A DNA stretch of 56,265 nt from Nanobdellota archaeon (GCA_021791655.1 JAJYWD010000004.1:1-56265), one strand, 5' to 3'; counted from the first letter of the stretch, positions 1-9,110 are shown. Numbers and translations: made by a program. The notes: generated by a model not told the origin, from the letters alone.

Positions 1-2
1 CC

Positions 3-872
3 GTCTTCCCCTCATACAAGGGATACCCAGGAGATTATCTCATCCTCCCCGACCAGTCCCACGATTTCATCCTCACCAATGCCTGTCCCAACGGCACGGG
101 GCACTTCTCATCCACGGTGACCGTGTCGTACACCGAAGTCGGTCAGGTGTTCCCGGGGCCCTATCAGTCAACAGGGACGATATCGGGGAGTTCAGTCACC
201 CAATGGCCGCTGTACATGTCTTCGCTGGTCGGCTACTGGCCCTTTGATGAGGGCAGCGGGACTACGGCGAATGATCTGAGCGGGAGCGGAAACACCGGTA
301 CACTAGTTAATAGTCCGACATGGGAAAGTGCGGCCAACTGTAAATTTGGATCCTGTCTAAATTTTAATGGCGTTAACCAATATGTTCAAACGAATGGGCC
401 AGTCTTTAGCGGAACTCCTTCTTCATTTACTATGATTATGTGGTTTAAGAGAACTGGTGCAGCTGCTGCTTATGGGTATGTCCCAATCGCAACCAAAAGC
501 GATACTAGTTTTATTCTTGAGGTAGAACGTGGCGGTGATCAACTTTTCTATACAACATATGGTTGTGTACCAGATGTGCCATTGCCAAATATAGGCTCAA
601 CAAATGTCTCAGACGGGGATTGGCATGAAATCGGAATAGAGTATATCGGTGGAAAGATGTATCCTATTCTAGACGGGCAACTTGGAACGGGTGTTTCTAC
701 TTCTATTTGTTCGGTTTCTGGTAGCGATACCTTCGCATTTGGTGCACAGCCGTCGCAATCTCTGTATTCCGGTGAAAATGAACAAGATATCCGCTACTAT
801 AGCGGCACTGCCCTCTCTGCTTCAGCGATAGCAGCGCTCTACCAGTCTTCCGTGCCGGACTTCGAACACTGA
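3..872 (+). CDS. LamG/ConA-like surface protein, 5' truncated by window edge (C-terminal part of class III signal-peptide family protein)
   Basis: Frame is open from nt 3 (VFPSYKGYPGDYLILPDQSHDFILTNACPNGTGHFSSTVTVSYTEVGQVFPGPYQSTGTISG...). It continues into a LamG-like domain (LVGYWPFDEGSGTTANDLSGSGNTGTL) and ends ...AIAALYQSSVPDFEH*. Confidence 0.8.
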   Translation, partial: VFPSYKGYPGDYLILPDQSHDFILTNACPNGTGHFSSTVTVSYTEVGQVFPGPYQSTGTISGSSVTQWPLYMSSLVGYWPFDEGSGTTANDLSGSGNTGTLVNSPTWESAANCKFGSCLNFNGVNQYVQTNGPVFSGTPSSFTMIMWFKRTGAAAAYGYVPIATKSDTSFILEVERGGDQLFYTTYGCVPDVPLPNIGSTNVSDGDWHEIGIEYIGGKMYPILDGQLGTGVSTSICSVSGSDTFAFGAQPSQSLYSGENEQDIRYYSGTALSASAIAALYQSSVPDFEH

Positions 873-944
873 TTGCACTGGATTTAAATTTCTTCACTGT
901 AACAGATTTAAAGACTTTAATAAACCGCCGTCAACCTCTATAGT

Positions 945-1952
945 ATGCCGCTGCCGTTCGAAGGAAAGACACATGAAGTGATCTCTGTTCGTGAAGAGAC
1001 CACGGATGAAAAATATGGCGTATACCCGGAGAAGCGGACTATAGAGCAGAAGATACCCTATGGGTTCGTGCTTCTCGACAAGGCGGCTGGCATGCGGTCT
1101 AAATCCGCAGCAAACGTCGCAAAACGGCTGCTCTCCGTGTTAGGCGTTAACAAGGTCGGCTATTCAGGGACTTTAGAATAATGAAGAAATCCCGGAGTCA
1201 CTGGCCTTTTACCGCTAGCCTTGAACAACGCAAACAAAGCCATTTCTATGCTCTTATTGGGCGGAAAGGAATACGTGGCCTTAATGCACCTGCACAAGGA
1301 AGTAGGCAATGACGAACTAACAACTGCCATTTCGAAGTTCGAGGGGAAAATAACCCAATTGCCGCCGGTTAGGTCCAACGTGAAGAGAGAATACCGGCAG
1401 AGAGAAGTGTACGCGCTTGATATCCTGGAAGTCTCCGGTAAAGACGTTTTACTGCGCGCAGAGGTCGAGTCCGGAACGTACATAAGGAAGTTAGTGCATG
1501 ATATAGGTGAGAGCCTCAAAGTCGGAGCGCATATGTCTGAACTTAGACGCACCAAAGTCGCAAATCTGACCGAAAAGGACAACCTTGTGACATTGCAGGA
1601 CATAGAAGACGCCACCTACTACCGAACAGAAGAGCACAACGACAAGTTTTTGTCATATGTCCTACAGAACATGGAAAAGGCGATAGATTTCATGCCTAAG
1701 GTTTGGGTCTCGGACTTTGCGGTTGATAGCATTTCCCACGGTTCGCCCCTTGCCGTGCCAGGGATGGTGAAAATTAACGACTTTGAGAAAGGAGAAATGA
1801 TATTTTTGTCTACGCTAAAGGGTGAGCTTATAGCTTTGGGTAGAGCGCTCGAGTCTTCTCAAGAAGCAATAAAAATGCACAAGGGGATAATAGTAAAGAC
1901 GGATAGCGTGATAATGCCAATCGGGACTTATCCGCGCTACATCAAATCTTAA
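945..1952 (+). CDS. cbf5: Cbf5/TruB-family tRNA/rRNA pseudouridine synthase, interrupted by 12 nt containing TAA TGA in the catalytic motif
   Basis: IPYGFVLLDKAAGMRSKSAANVAKRLL...GYSGTLE-*-*-RNPGVTGLLPLALNNANKAI...GKITQLPPVRSNVKREYRQREVY...ESGTYIRKLVHDIG, then a PUA-like C-terminus. Both halves are in the same reading frame. Confidence 0.85.
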
Positions 1953-1953
1953 A

Positions 1954-2042
1954 GGGGTGGTAATATAGCTTGGTCAGTATGCCAGACTAGGGTGCCCATC
2001 ATAGAACTCTGGTAATCCTGGGTTCAAATCCCAGCCACCCCG
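1954..2042 (+). tRNA. tRNA-like gene with a 21-nt anticodon loop (probable about 14-nt intron or degenerate); anticodon unresolved
   Basis: Acceptor GGGGTGG/CCACCCC, D-arm ATAT..GTAT, anticodon stem CCAGA/TCTGG, T-arm CTGGG-TTCAAAT-CCCAG, discriminator G. The loop CTAGGGTGCCCATCATAGAAC is 14 nt too long. Confidence 0.7.
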
Positions 2043-2289
2043 GTTTTTGTTATAATCGTCTGCTTCTTTGGATATTTTATGTATGGCCGTGCTACAAAAG
2101 CCTTCAAATAAAAAATTAGTAGTAGTGATATGACAAAAAAGAAACCCTACATTAACGATAAGATACAAACGTACGAGATGCGATATGCGCACGGTGCCGA
2201 TCTGGCACAAATCATCAGATTAAGCAAGATTGCTTGGTCAGCGTGCTACAGCAAATGAAAGGGCGCTTATGTGGTAACACAGCGCCGAG

Positions 2290-2399
2290 TAATGAATGCA
2301 CCGCTACTGTAGAGGACCTTCGCATTTACAACACCGCTCTTTCCGCCCCAGCGATAGCAGCGCTTCACCGATTTTCCGTGCCGGACTTCGAACATTAGA
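2290..2399 (+). pseudogene. C-terminal fragment of LamG surface protein
   Basis: TVEDLRIYNTALSAPAIAALHRFSVPDFEH* matches the tail of the 3..872 gene (YYSGTALSASAIAALYQSSVPDFEH*). No upstream gene body. Confidence 0.7.
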
Positions 2400-2479
2400 A
2401 AATAGCACCTACTGGTTAAGGCTACGCTTTTAAACGGCAATGGGGATAATTATTGTATCGGCGAATCTTTTGCCCATCT

Positions 2480-4180
2480 ATGAGAGCACTGTTTAAAAAC
2501 GCGTTGATAGCGACGATTGCGATAATCATAATAGTTATAGTGTCCACTCTTTTCGACTTGAAGGGCACGCTTATGTCTCTCGCGAGGACAAACCCAGTGT
2601 ACCTGCTTTTCGACGTGGCGGCGTTCGTGCTTTCCGTCACTCTGAAGATGCTTCCATGGACGTACCTAATAAGGAAGACGAAATTGAAGTTGGGTTTCTT
2701 TTACAATCTTCTGTTATTATACTCATTTCTAGGCTTCCAGGCCATCCCCACCGGCATGGGTGGGATAGTGCCCCTGAGATACCTAGAGAAGTTCAGGAAG
2801 AATTCAAGTCTTTTCTCCCCTGGGATAGCCTTGTCTCTGATACTTACTGGGTTCGTAGGTCTTGCCATACTCGCCTTGGTCACGTCGATTATCATCTCCT
2901 CGTACGTAGTCTATACAATAACGATACTCGCTGTGACATACATCATAAGTTCCCTTTTCGGGAGCAATCTCTTCCTTTCACGGCTGTTCTCGCTGTTCAA
3001 GCACACAAAGGTAGGCTTCCTGAAAAACGTTAAAAAATACACGCAGACCCTGATTAAGACGAGGGCGTTCTTATCGCAGAAAGACATAATAATAGAAACT
3101 TTCCTTTTCCTGCCCTCGCTGATCACTGAAAGCGCGATAATGTACTTTACTCTTCTAGCGTTCGGCCATGGCCTCCTTTTCGTGGACGTATTGTTCATAT
3201 TTGCCATTTCCAACATAATTGGCTCGATGTCATTGGCTCCTATGGGTTTGGGGGCGATGGATTTATCGTCTATCGCACTTCTACTGCTTTATGGAGTGCC
3301 GGGCATAGTGGCTGCTTCGACCATGGTAATCTTCCGCTTCTTCAATTTTATCCTGCTTATCTTCCTAGGATACGGTGCTTTCTCCATACTGGAGAACCTG
3401 AAGCCCGAGAGGCTCGACTTCGTCTCTGAGGGAGGCAAAAGCCCTTTACTTAACAAAAAGGGGGGCGGTCCGTTGATTTCCGTGGTGATTCCTACGTTCA
3501 ATGAGGGTAAGTACCTCGGAAACATGCTGAAATCGCTGAAAGACCAGACGTATAAGAACTACGAGATCATAGTCGCTGATGGGGATTCGAAGGACAATAC
3601 AAGGGACATAGCGAGGAAATACGGCTGCAGGGTGATAAACGTCAGGAAAAGGGGAATATCCCTCGGGAAGAACGAAGGAATGAAGCTTGCCAAAGGCAAG
3701 ATTGTAGGGTTTTTGGATGCGGACTTGGTACTGCCCCCAACGCTTTTCAAGGCGGTCGTAAACACGTTCATTCGTAATGGAAAAGTTGTCGGAGTCCAGC
3801 CCGTGCATGCCATCGACAAAAAGGAGATACCAAAGAAGGCGCTTTTGAGAATGAGGTTTTTGTGCTGGTTCATAAACACCAACACAAAGTTCAGCTTCGC
3901 CATAGGAAAAGCGGCAGCATCAGCGTGCGTTTTTGTCAGGGCTGATGCACTCAAGAAAGCGGGCGATTTTCTGGAGCACTTAGATGTACTAGAGGACCTG
4001 AACTTGTATTCCAAAATCGCCAAGTATGGCAAGTTCAAGACGACAAAACCGGCTGTCAGAATCTCATACCGACGCTTTCTGAAAAACGGCGCATTTAGTA
4101 CTATGCTAATCTACGCAAGGCACATGTTTCATGCCCTGGCGTCGAAAAAGGTAAAACAGGCGTATGAGCCGGTAAGGTGA
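2480..4180 (+). CDS. Flippase-like (lysylphosphatidylglycerol synthase TM/UPF0104-type) domain fused to family 2 glycosyltransferase
   Basis: N-terminal multi-TM region with FQAIPTGMGGIVPLRY. C-terminal GT2 (PLISVVIPTFNEGKYLGNMLKSLKDQTYKNYEIIVADGDSKDNTRDIA...FLDADL). The ORF opens at 2453 (TTG); ATG at 2480 is preferred. Confidence 0.8.
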   Translation: MRALFKNALIATIAIIIIVIVSTLFDLKGTLMSLARTNPVYLLFDVAAFVLSVTLKMLPWTYLIRKTKLKLGFFYNLLLLYSFLGFQAIPTGMGGIVPLRYLEKFRKNSSLFSPGIALSLILTGFVGLAILALVTSIIISSYVVYTITILAVTYIISSLFGSNLFLSRLFSLFKHTKVGFLKNVKKYTQTLIKTRAFLSQKDIIIETFLFLPSLITESAIMYFTLLAFGHGLLFVDVLFIFAISNIIGSMSLAPMGLGAMDLSSIALLLLYGVPGIVAASTMVIFRFFNFILLIFLGYGAFSILENLKPERLDFVSEGGKSPLLNKKGGGPLISVVIPTFNEGKYLGNMLKSLKDQTYKNYEIIVADGDSKDNTRDIARKYGCRVINVRKRGISLGKNEGMKLAKGKIVGFLDADLVLPPTLFKAVVNTFIRNGKVVGVQPVHAIDKKEIPKKALLRMRFLCWFINTNTKFSFAIGKAAASACVFVRADALKKAGDFLEHLDVLEDLNLYSKIAKYGKFKTTKPAVRISYRRFLKNGAFSTMLIYARHMFHALASKKVKQAYEPVR

Positions 4181-5094
4181 AAAATATGGACCATACTGAA
4201 AGCAGCGAAATGTGGAAGCAGTTGCACTCCGGTGAACATATATTTATAAGGTCGTTGCAGAACCTCGGCTTGAACGTTCATGTCAGGAAAGCCGACACGG
4301 AACGCAGCGACGAGAGCGGTAGGGTGTATATAAGAGAAAAGGTGACATCCAACAAAATCTTTCTCGCACTAGAAGAGACGAATCATATAATAAACGCAGA
4401 TCTTACCGTGTCCGAGGAGAGTTTCAATGGCTTGGACGCAGCCGTGAAGAAATTCCCTAAGTTGCGATATAATGACCAGAGGATAGAGCCGAAAGATACC
4501 GTGAGGGTGGTGAGAATGGGCGAGTTCGACTTTTCCGCCTGCAAGCATCTTCACGTCAAGAACACAAAAGAAATAGTAATGTTTATGGTGACTGGCTTTT
4601 CGTATCTGCACGGAGAGACCGAAGTCCGCTTTCTGGCAGGCGAACCTGCTATAAGCCACTGCATCAAGCTGCTCTCTAGCGTAATCAAGACCGCTTATGA
4701 CAATAATTTTCAGCCGGAAATCCTAGGCGAAAGGTTCGAGAAATTAAAATCTCTGTGTTCCGAGTCCGACGGACGCGCCGAGTCGCTGTTTAACTCGCTA
4801 CTGGAAAGTAAAGGAAACGGAGTGGTGAAATTGAAGGAATTCAGCGTAAACAATCCTGCGAGATCACTGCACAAGTTTCTGGGCGTCCACAAGGCTGGCT
4901 ATCTGATATTATTGTCCGAAAAGCAGATACTGGGGCTAAGGGGTGTAGCTTCTAGCGAAAACCTATCCGTCATCGGAAAGGAACTGAAAGACGAGGAGAC
5001 GTTCATAGGCGATTTCTCGGAGGATCACATAATGGGCAAGGTAACTGATTATAAAAAGGCTGCAGAAATTCTCGATAAATATGGCAGAAAGTGA
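4177..5094 (+). CDS. AlaX-like / AlaRS editing-domain (SAD) related protein
   Basis: LHSGEHIF (HxxxH) and ACKHLHV (CxxxH) match the Zn motif spacing of the AlaRS/ThrRS second additional domain. Confidence 0.65.
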   Translation: MKNMDHTESSEMWKQLHSGEHIFIRSLQNLGLNVHVRKADTERSDESGRVYIREKVTSNKIFLALEETNHIINADLTVSEESFNGLDAAVKKFPKLRYNDQRIEPKDTVRVVRMGEFDFSACKHLHVKNTKEIVMFMVTGFSYLHGETEVRFLAGEPAISHCIKLLSSVIKTAYDNNFQPEILGERFEKLKSLCSESDGRAESLFNSLLESKGNGVVKLKEFSVNNPARSLHKFLGVHKAGYLILLSEKQILGLRGVASSENLSVIGKELKDEETFIGDFSEDHIMGKVTDYKKAAEILDKYGRK

Positions 5095-5659
5095 GCAGCT
5101 AGTTTCCATATCTTCTAAGGTAGTCGTGTGTACGCTGTGCGGCCTGTCGAAGTCCAGAACACACGCAGTACCCGGGGAGGGTGGCGACAATTCTAAGTTG
5201 TTAATCCTCGGTGAGGCCCCGGGAAGGTACGAAGACGCTTCTGGCAGACCATTCGTCGGAATGGCAGGCAAATTTCTGGACAAGTATCTCGAGGCAGCGG
5301 GAATAAGGAGGGAAGACGCATTCGTTACCAACGTAGTGAAATGCCGGCCGCCGAAGAATCGCAAGCCTAAAGACTTCGAGATTAAAGCGTGCAGGCCTTA
5401 TCTTTTAGGACAGATAAGATCTATAAGTCCAAGTCTAATTTTAGCGCTAGGCAAAACCGCTTGCGAAGGTCTTGACATCGATGTGGATAAACTTCTACAG
5501 ATAACAGGCAAAATAATGAAGATAAAATTTGGAGGAGAAGATTTTACCGTGCTAGCGGCATTCCATCCATCTTTTCCTATGCGCTTCAAATCGAAACGCG
5601 ACAGATTCCTAGCCGATTTGAAGGCAGCAAAAGCTTATCTGGACAGCGTTCAAAGTTGA
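5081..5659 (+). CDS. Type-4 (Fe-S) uracil-DNA glycosylase
   Basis: CTLCGLSKSRTHAVPGEGG...LLILGEAPGRYEDASGRPFVGMAGKFLDKYLEAAGI...VTNVVKCRPPKNRKP; AAFHPSF motif. Confidence 0.9.
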   Translation: MAESEQLVSISSKVVVCTLCGLSKSRTHAVPGEGGDNSKLLILGEAPGRYEDASGRPFVGMAGKFLDKYLEAAGIRREDAFVTNVVKCRPPKNRKPKDFEIKACRPYLLGQIRSISPSLILALGKTACEGLDIDVDKLLQITGKIMKIKFGGEDFTVLAAFHPSFPMRFKSKRDRFLADLKAAKAYLDSVQS

Positions 5660-5844
5660 AATGTTAAAGTAACTTGTGTTTTTGTATATTTTCTGTCAGA
5701 AATATTCAATTTTTACGCGAAAATCACCAAAATTGTTGCCAACGTTTATATGTGATGGGCTTCTTATAGGAGTATGTGCTATGAACGCTGGATTTTTCAG
5801 TCCATGCGTAAGCGCTAAGTCGAAAGAAATGGGGGTATAAAAAC

Positions 5845-6027
5845 ATGAAAGCAAAGTTTGCCTGCAAGGATATTGGGTTGGCGTGTGAATTCGTCGCAGA
5901 AGCACCCAGCAGAGAGGAGCTGATGCCAAAGATATCGGAACACGCAAAGGCGGCTCACGCGATGGAGACCATCCCTGACGACGCCAAGGCGAAAATTGAC
6001 GCAGCAATAATGAAAGAGGAAGAGTAA
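5845..6027 (+). CDS. DUF1059-like small protein
   Basis: MKAKFACKDIGLACEFVAEAPSREELMPKISEHAKAAHAM.. typical DUF1059 layout. Confidence 0.75.
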   Translation: MKAKFACKDIGLACEFVAEAPSREELMPKISEHAKAAHAMETIPDDAKAKIDAAIMKEEE

Positions 6028-6060
6028 TCTCTCTTCCCTTTTTAGTTATTGTCTGTGACA

Positions 6061-6365
6061 TCCCGGGATACCCAGGAGATTATCTCATCCTCCCCGACCA
6101 GTCCCACGATTTCATCCTCGCGAACGCGTGCCCAAACGGCACGGGGCACTTCTCATCCACGGTGACCGTGTCATACACCGAAGTCGGTCAGGTGTTCCCA
6201 TGGCGCAGCAATATACTAAGTGGCAATTCTTATGCTATAGGACAATATTATAGTACTCACTATTTTAACGACTCCATAACCCAAGTTGAATATTGGAACA
6301 CAACTCTCTCCACCCCAGCGGTAGCCGTGCTTTACCAGTCTTCCGCGTCGAATTTTGAGCATTTA
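6061..6365 (+). pseudogene. 5'-truncated, internally deleted LamG surface-protein fragment
   Basis: nt 6065-6200 are nearly identical to nt 23-155. It then jumps to a LamG tail (YWNTTLSTPAVAVLYQSSASNFEH) with the LamG core missing. Confidence 0.8.
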
Positions 6366-6453
6366 ACAACAGCAGCCAATATCGCATGCGTCTCCTGCAT
6401 TCGCCGTGTGTCTAATATATTTATTAATACGCAGACAAGGATTATTCGGTTAT

Positions 6454-7890
6454 ATGTGCGCAGAAAAGATAAAGTACAAGAAGGAAGAGAATATAATAGA
6501 GTGGTACAACACTGTATTGACCTCTGCAGAGGTGGCCGACTTTTCTTCTGTAAAGGGTTTCACGGTCTACAGACCCTACGGTTACAGAATGTGGGAAATC
6601 CTGCGGGATGCGCTCGATTACGACTTTAAAGCAGAGGGCGTGCAGAACTCTTATTTTCCGCTTCTCATACCTGAGAAACTTCTCAAAAAAGAGAAGGAGC
6701 ATGTGGAAGGGTTCGCTCCTGAAGTTGCATGGGTGACCAAGGGTGGGAATGCCGAACTTGAAGAGAAGCTTGCAATAAGACCGACTTCGGAAACTATAAT
6801 GTATGAGAGCTACTCCAAGTGGATAAAGAGTTACAGGGATCTCCCGCTGCTTCTTAACCAATGGAATACCGTCGTAAGGTGGGAGATAAAGGATACTAGG
6901 TTGTTTTTGCGCGGAAAGGAAGTGCTCTGGCAGGAGGGTCACTGCGCGTTCGCCACAAACGAAGAAGCAGAGCGAAACGCAGAAAAAATGATAAGGGTAT
7001 ACGCAAAAATCGTTAGGGAGGTACTAGCCGTCCCCTCTTTGGTGGGCATGAAGAGCGAATCCGAAAGGTTTGCCGGTGCGGTTAAGTCTTATACGATAGA
7101 GACATTCATGCCGAATAATTATGCACTACAGTGCGGGACGTCGCACAATCTGGGGCAGAACTTCTCTAAGTCTTTTGACATAAAATTCCTCGATGAGAAA
7201 AATGAGTGGCACCACGTTTTCCAGACGTCTTGGGGGCTTTCGATGCGTGCGCTCGGCGCCATGTTCATGCTCTATGGCGACGACAGGGGGCTGGTTTTGC
7301 CGCCGAATGTTGCTCCTACCCAGGTCGTCATAGTGCCTATACTCGGAAAGAACGATGAAGAAATATTGAAAGTATCTGCAAAGATAGTCGAAGAGTTAAA
7401 GAAAGAAGGACTAAGAGTACTATTGGACGATCGTACGAACTATACCGCCGGTTGGAAGTTTAATGAGTATGAGCTGAAAGGTGTGCCCGTGCGCATAGAC
7501 GTAGGACAGAAAGAAGTGGCTAGTGGTGAGATAAAATTGAAAATACGATTTACGTCGAGCTCTGAAATAGTATCACTGGAGAGACTCAAGGAAGTAAAAG
7601 CTGTATTGAACCGTGTACAGAAAGACATGCTTGAGAGCTCAGAGCGAAGACTCGCCCGCGTAATAAAAGAAGAGAGAGACAAAGAGTCTTTCATAACAAA
7701 CGTATCATCCGCTGCCGAAATTGCTAAAGTCGCCTGGTGCGGCAGAAAAGAGTGCGAGGCTGGGATAAAAGAGAAAACAAAGGCCGTTTCACGCGCTATC
7801 TCAATCGAGGGAGAGAAACTTATAGACAAGAAGTGCATTTTCTGCGGCAGAGATGCCGTGTGCGATGCATATTTCTCCCAATCATACTAA
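6454..7890 (+). CDS. proS: Prolyl-tRNA synthetase (archaeal/eukaryotic type)
   Basis: YGYRMWEILRDALDYDFKAEGVQNSYFPLLIPEKLL...LAIRPTSETIMYESYSKWIKSYRDLPLLLNQWNTVVRWE; C-terminal Zn cysteines. Confidence 0.93.
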   Translation: MCAEKIKYKKEENIIEWYNTVLTSAEVADFSSVKGFTVYRPYGYRMWEILRDALDYDFKAEGVQNSYFPLLIPEKLLKKEKEHVEGFAPEVAWVTKGGNAELEEKLAIRPTSETIMYESYSKWIKSYRDLPLLLNQWNTVVRWEIKDTRLFLRGKEVLWQEGHCAFATNEEAERNAEKMIRVYAKIVREVLAVPSLVGMKSESERFAGAVKSYTIETFMPNNYALQCGTSHNLGQNFSKSFDIKFLDEKNEWHHVFQTSWGLSMRALGAMFMLYGDDRGLVLPPNVAPTQVVIVPILGKNDEEILKVSAKIVEELKKEGLRVLLDDRTNYTAGWKFNEYELKGVPVRIDVGQKEVASGEIKLKIRFTSSSEIVSLERLKEVKAVLNRVQKDMLESSERRLARVIKEERDKESFITNVSSAAEIAKVAWCGRKECEAGIKEKTKAVSRAISIEGEKLIDKKCIFCGRDAVCDAYFSQSY

Positions 7891-8385
7891 ATGGATTCTG
7901 TAAAATATTACGATTCTATAGCCAATAGCTACGAAGCGCTGTACAGGCGCGAGCAGGAAGCGAAAATACGCACGGCTATTTCGTTGGTCAAACCGCGCAA
8001 CAGCGATAGGATACTGGATGTAGGCGCCGGCAGTGGTATCACTGAGGAGATGTTGCCAGGATTTCATATAACCGCGCTAGAGCCGTCAAATCTGATCGAT
8101 TTACTCGTAAGAAAAGCCAAAAAGGGAGTTACTCCAGTGAAAGAAGAATTTCTTGGTTGGGACTCGAAAGGGGCTTTCGATGTGATATTCTGCATAACCG
8201 TGCTGCAGGACCTGAAAGAGAACGACAGAGATCAGTTTTTGAGGAAAATATTTGACATCTGCAAACCAGGCGGTAAGATAGCAATATCGGTACTGACGAG
8301 GTCTGGAATAAAATTAGACTATCGGAACCCACTTATTGTTAGGGAAGTGGAAAATGACGTGCTGTATATTTTCAAGAAGGCGTAG
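7891..8385 (+). CDS. Class I SAM-dependent methyltransferase
   Basis: RILDVGAGSGITEEML; FDVIFCITVLQDL; CKPGGKIAISV. Confidence 0.8.
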   Translation: MDSVKYYDSIANSYEALYRREQEAKIRTAISLVKPRNSDRILDVGAGSGITEEMLPGFHITALEPSNLIDLLVRKAKKGVTPVKEEFLGWDSKGAFDVIFCITVLQDLKENDRDQFLRKIFDICKPGGKIAISVLTRSGIKLDYRNPLIVREVENDVLYIFKKA

Positions 8386-8465
8386 GTGTGTTTTTAAGCC
8401 GTGAAAAGCTTATATTCTTTAGAGAGAATATCTATCTATAAAAATAACGTAAGAAAGAGGTTTTT

Positions 8466-8738
8466 ATGGCAGGTCCTACAAAAGGTGAAAAGGTTGATGC
8501 AAAGGTGATAATAGGCAAAACGGTCGTTGGTAAGAGCGGCAAGAAGATAGGCGTTGTGTCAGATTTGGTCTACGAAGTAAGGACTGGGGAGTTAGTATTC
8601 CTCTCTATAAAAATGCCATCCGCATACGCTAAGTCATTCCAGTTCGAGAAGGATGACAACGGAAACGATGAGATACCCTTCAACTCTATAGTGTCGATAG
8701 GCGATTTTGTCGTGGTTGCCGAAGAAGATATAATATAA
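8466..8738 (+). CDS. PRC-barrel domain protein
   Basis: GKTVVGKSGKKIGVVSDLVYEVRTGELVFLSIK... Confidence 0.7.
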   Translation: MAGPTKGEKVDAKVIIGKTVVGKSGKKIGVVSDLVYEVRTGELVFLSIKMPSAYAKSFQFEKDDNGNDEIPFNSIVSIGDFVVVAEEDII

Positions 8739-8757
8739 ATAATAACCCTAGGAATAA

Positions 8758-8973
8758 TCAGGCGGAGTTTTCTATTATAAATGCTTCTATCTTCTTTCTC
8801 TTGGCAAGCTGAGTTATAAAACCTGCGATTTTGTTCCTCATCCTTTTATCTGTCTTTATAAGAGAATCTAACTCCTTCTTATTGTTTTCATAATCGGCGC
8901 TGAACTTATCCTTGTACTCTTTAAGCACATCTATCGTGACCTTCCTTACGGTCTTTCCTCTTACCCTTCCCAT
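8758..8973 (-). CDS. rps17e: 30S ribosomal protein eS17
   Basis: MGRVRGKTVRKVTIDVLKEYKDKFSADYENNKKELDSL..SKRMRNKIAGF pattern of S17e. Confidence 0.88.
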   Translation of the reverse strand: MGRVRGKTVRKVTIDVLKEYKDKFSADYENNKKELDSLIKTDKRMRNKIAGFITQLAKRKKIEAFIIENSA

Positions 8974-9038
8974 CCACTATTAGACTTTAATGTAACTATT
9001 TAAAGTTTTTTATTTGTCAAGAGGTTCAGAAATATGAT

Positions 9039-9110
9039 GCCTCGGTGGCTCAGTGGTAAAGCGTTTCCTTGGTAAGGAAAAGAGCGCGAGTCCGATCCTC
9101 GCCCGAGGCT
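9039..9110 (+). tRNA. tRNA-Thr(GGT), with C at position 55
   Basis: GCCTCGG/CCGAGGC acceptor; anticodon arm TTTCC-TTGGTAA-GGAAA; T-arm GCGAG-TCCGATC-CTCGC. Confidence 0.88.

Noticed and set aside
2231-2250. tRNA D-arm-like sequence gcttggtcagcgtgctac
   Set aside because: Resembles the D-arm of the upstream tRNA but no acceptor, anticodon or T-arm partners found nearby.
6162-6629. 155-aa ORF as an independent gene
   Set aside because: Its first half is a truncated LamG-family fragment and its second half is out-of-frame proS sequence.
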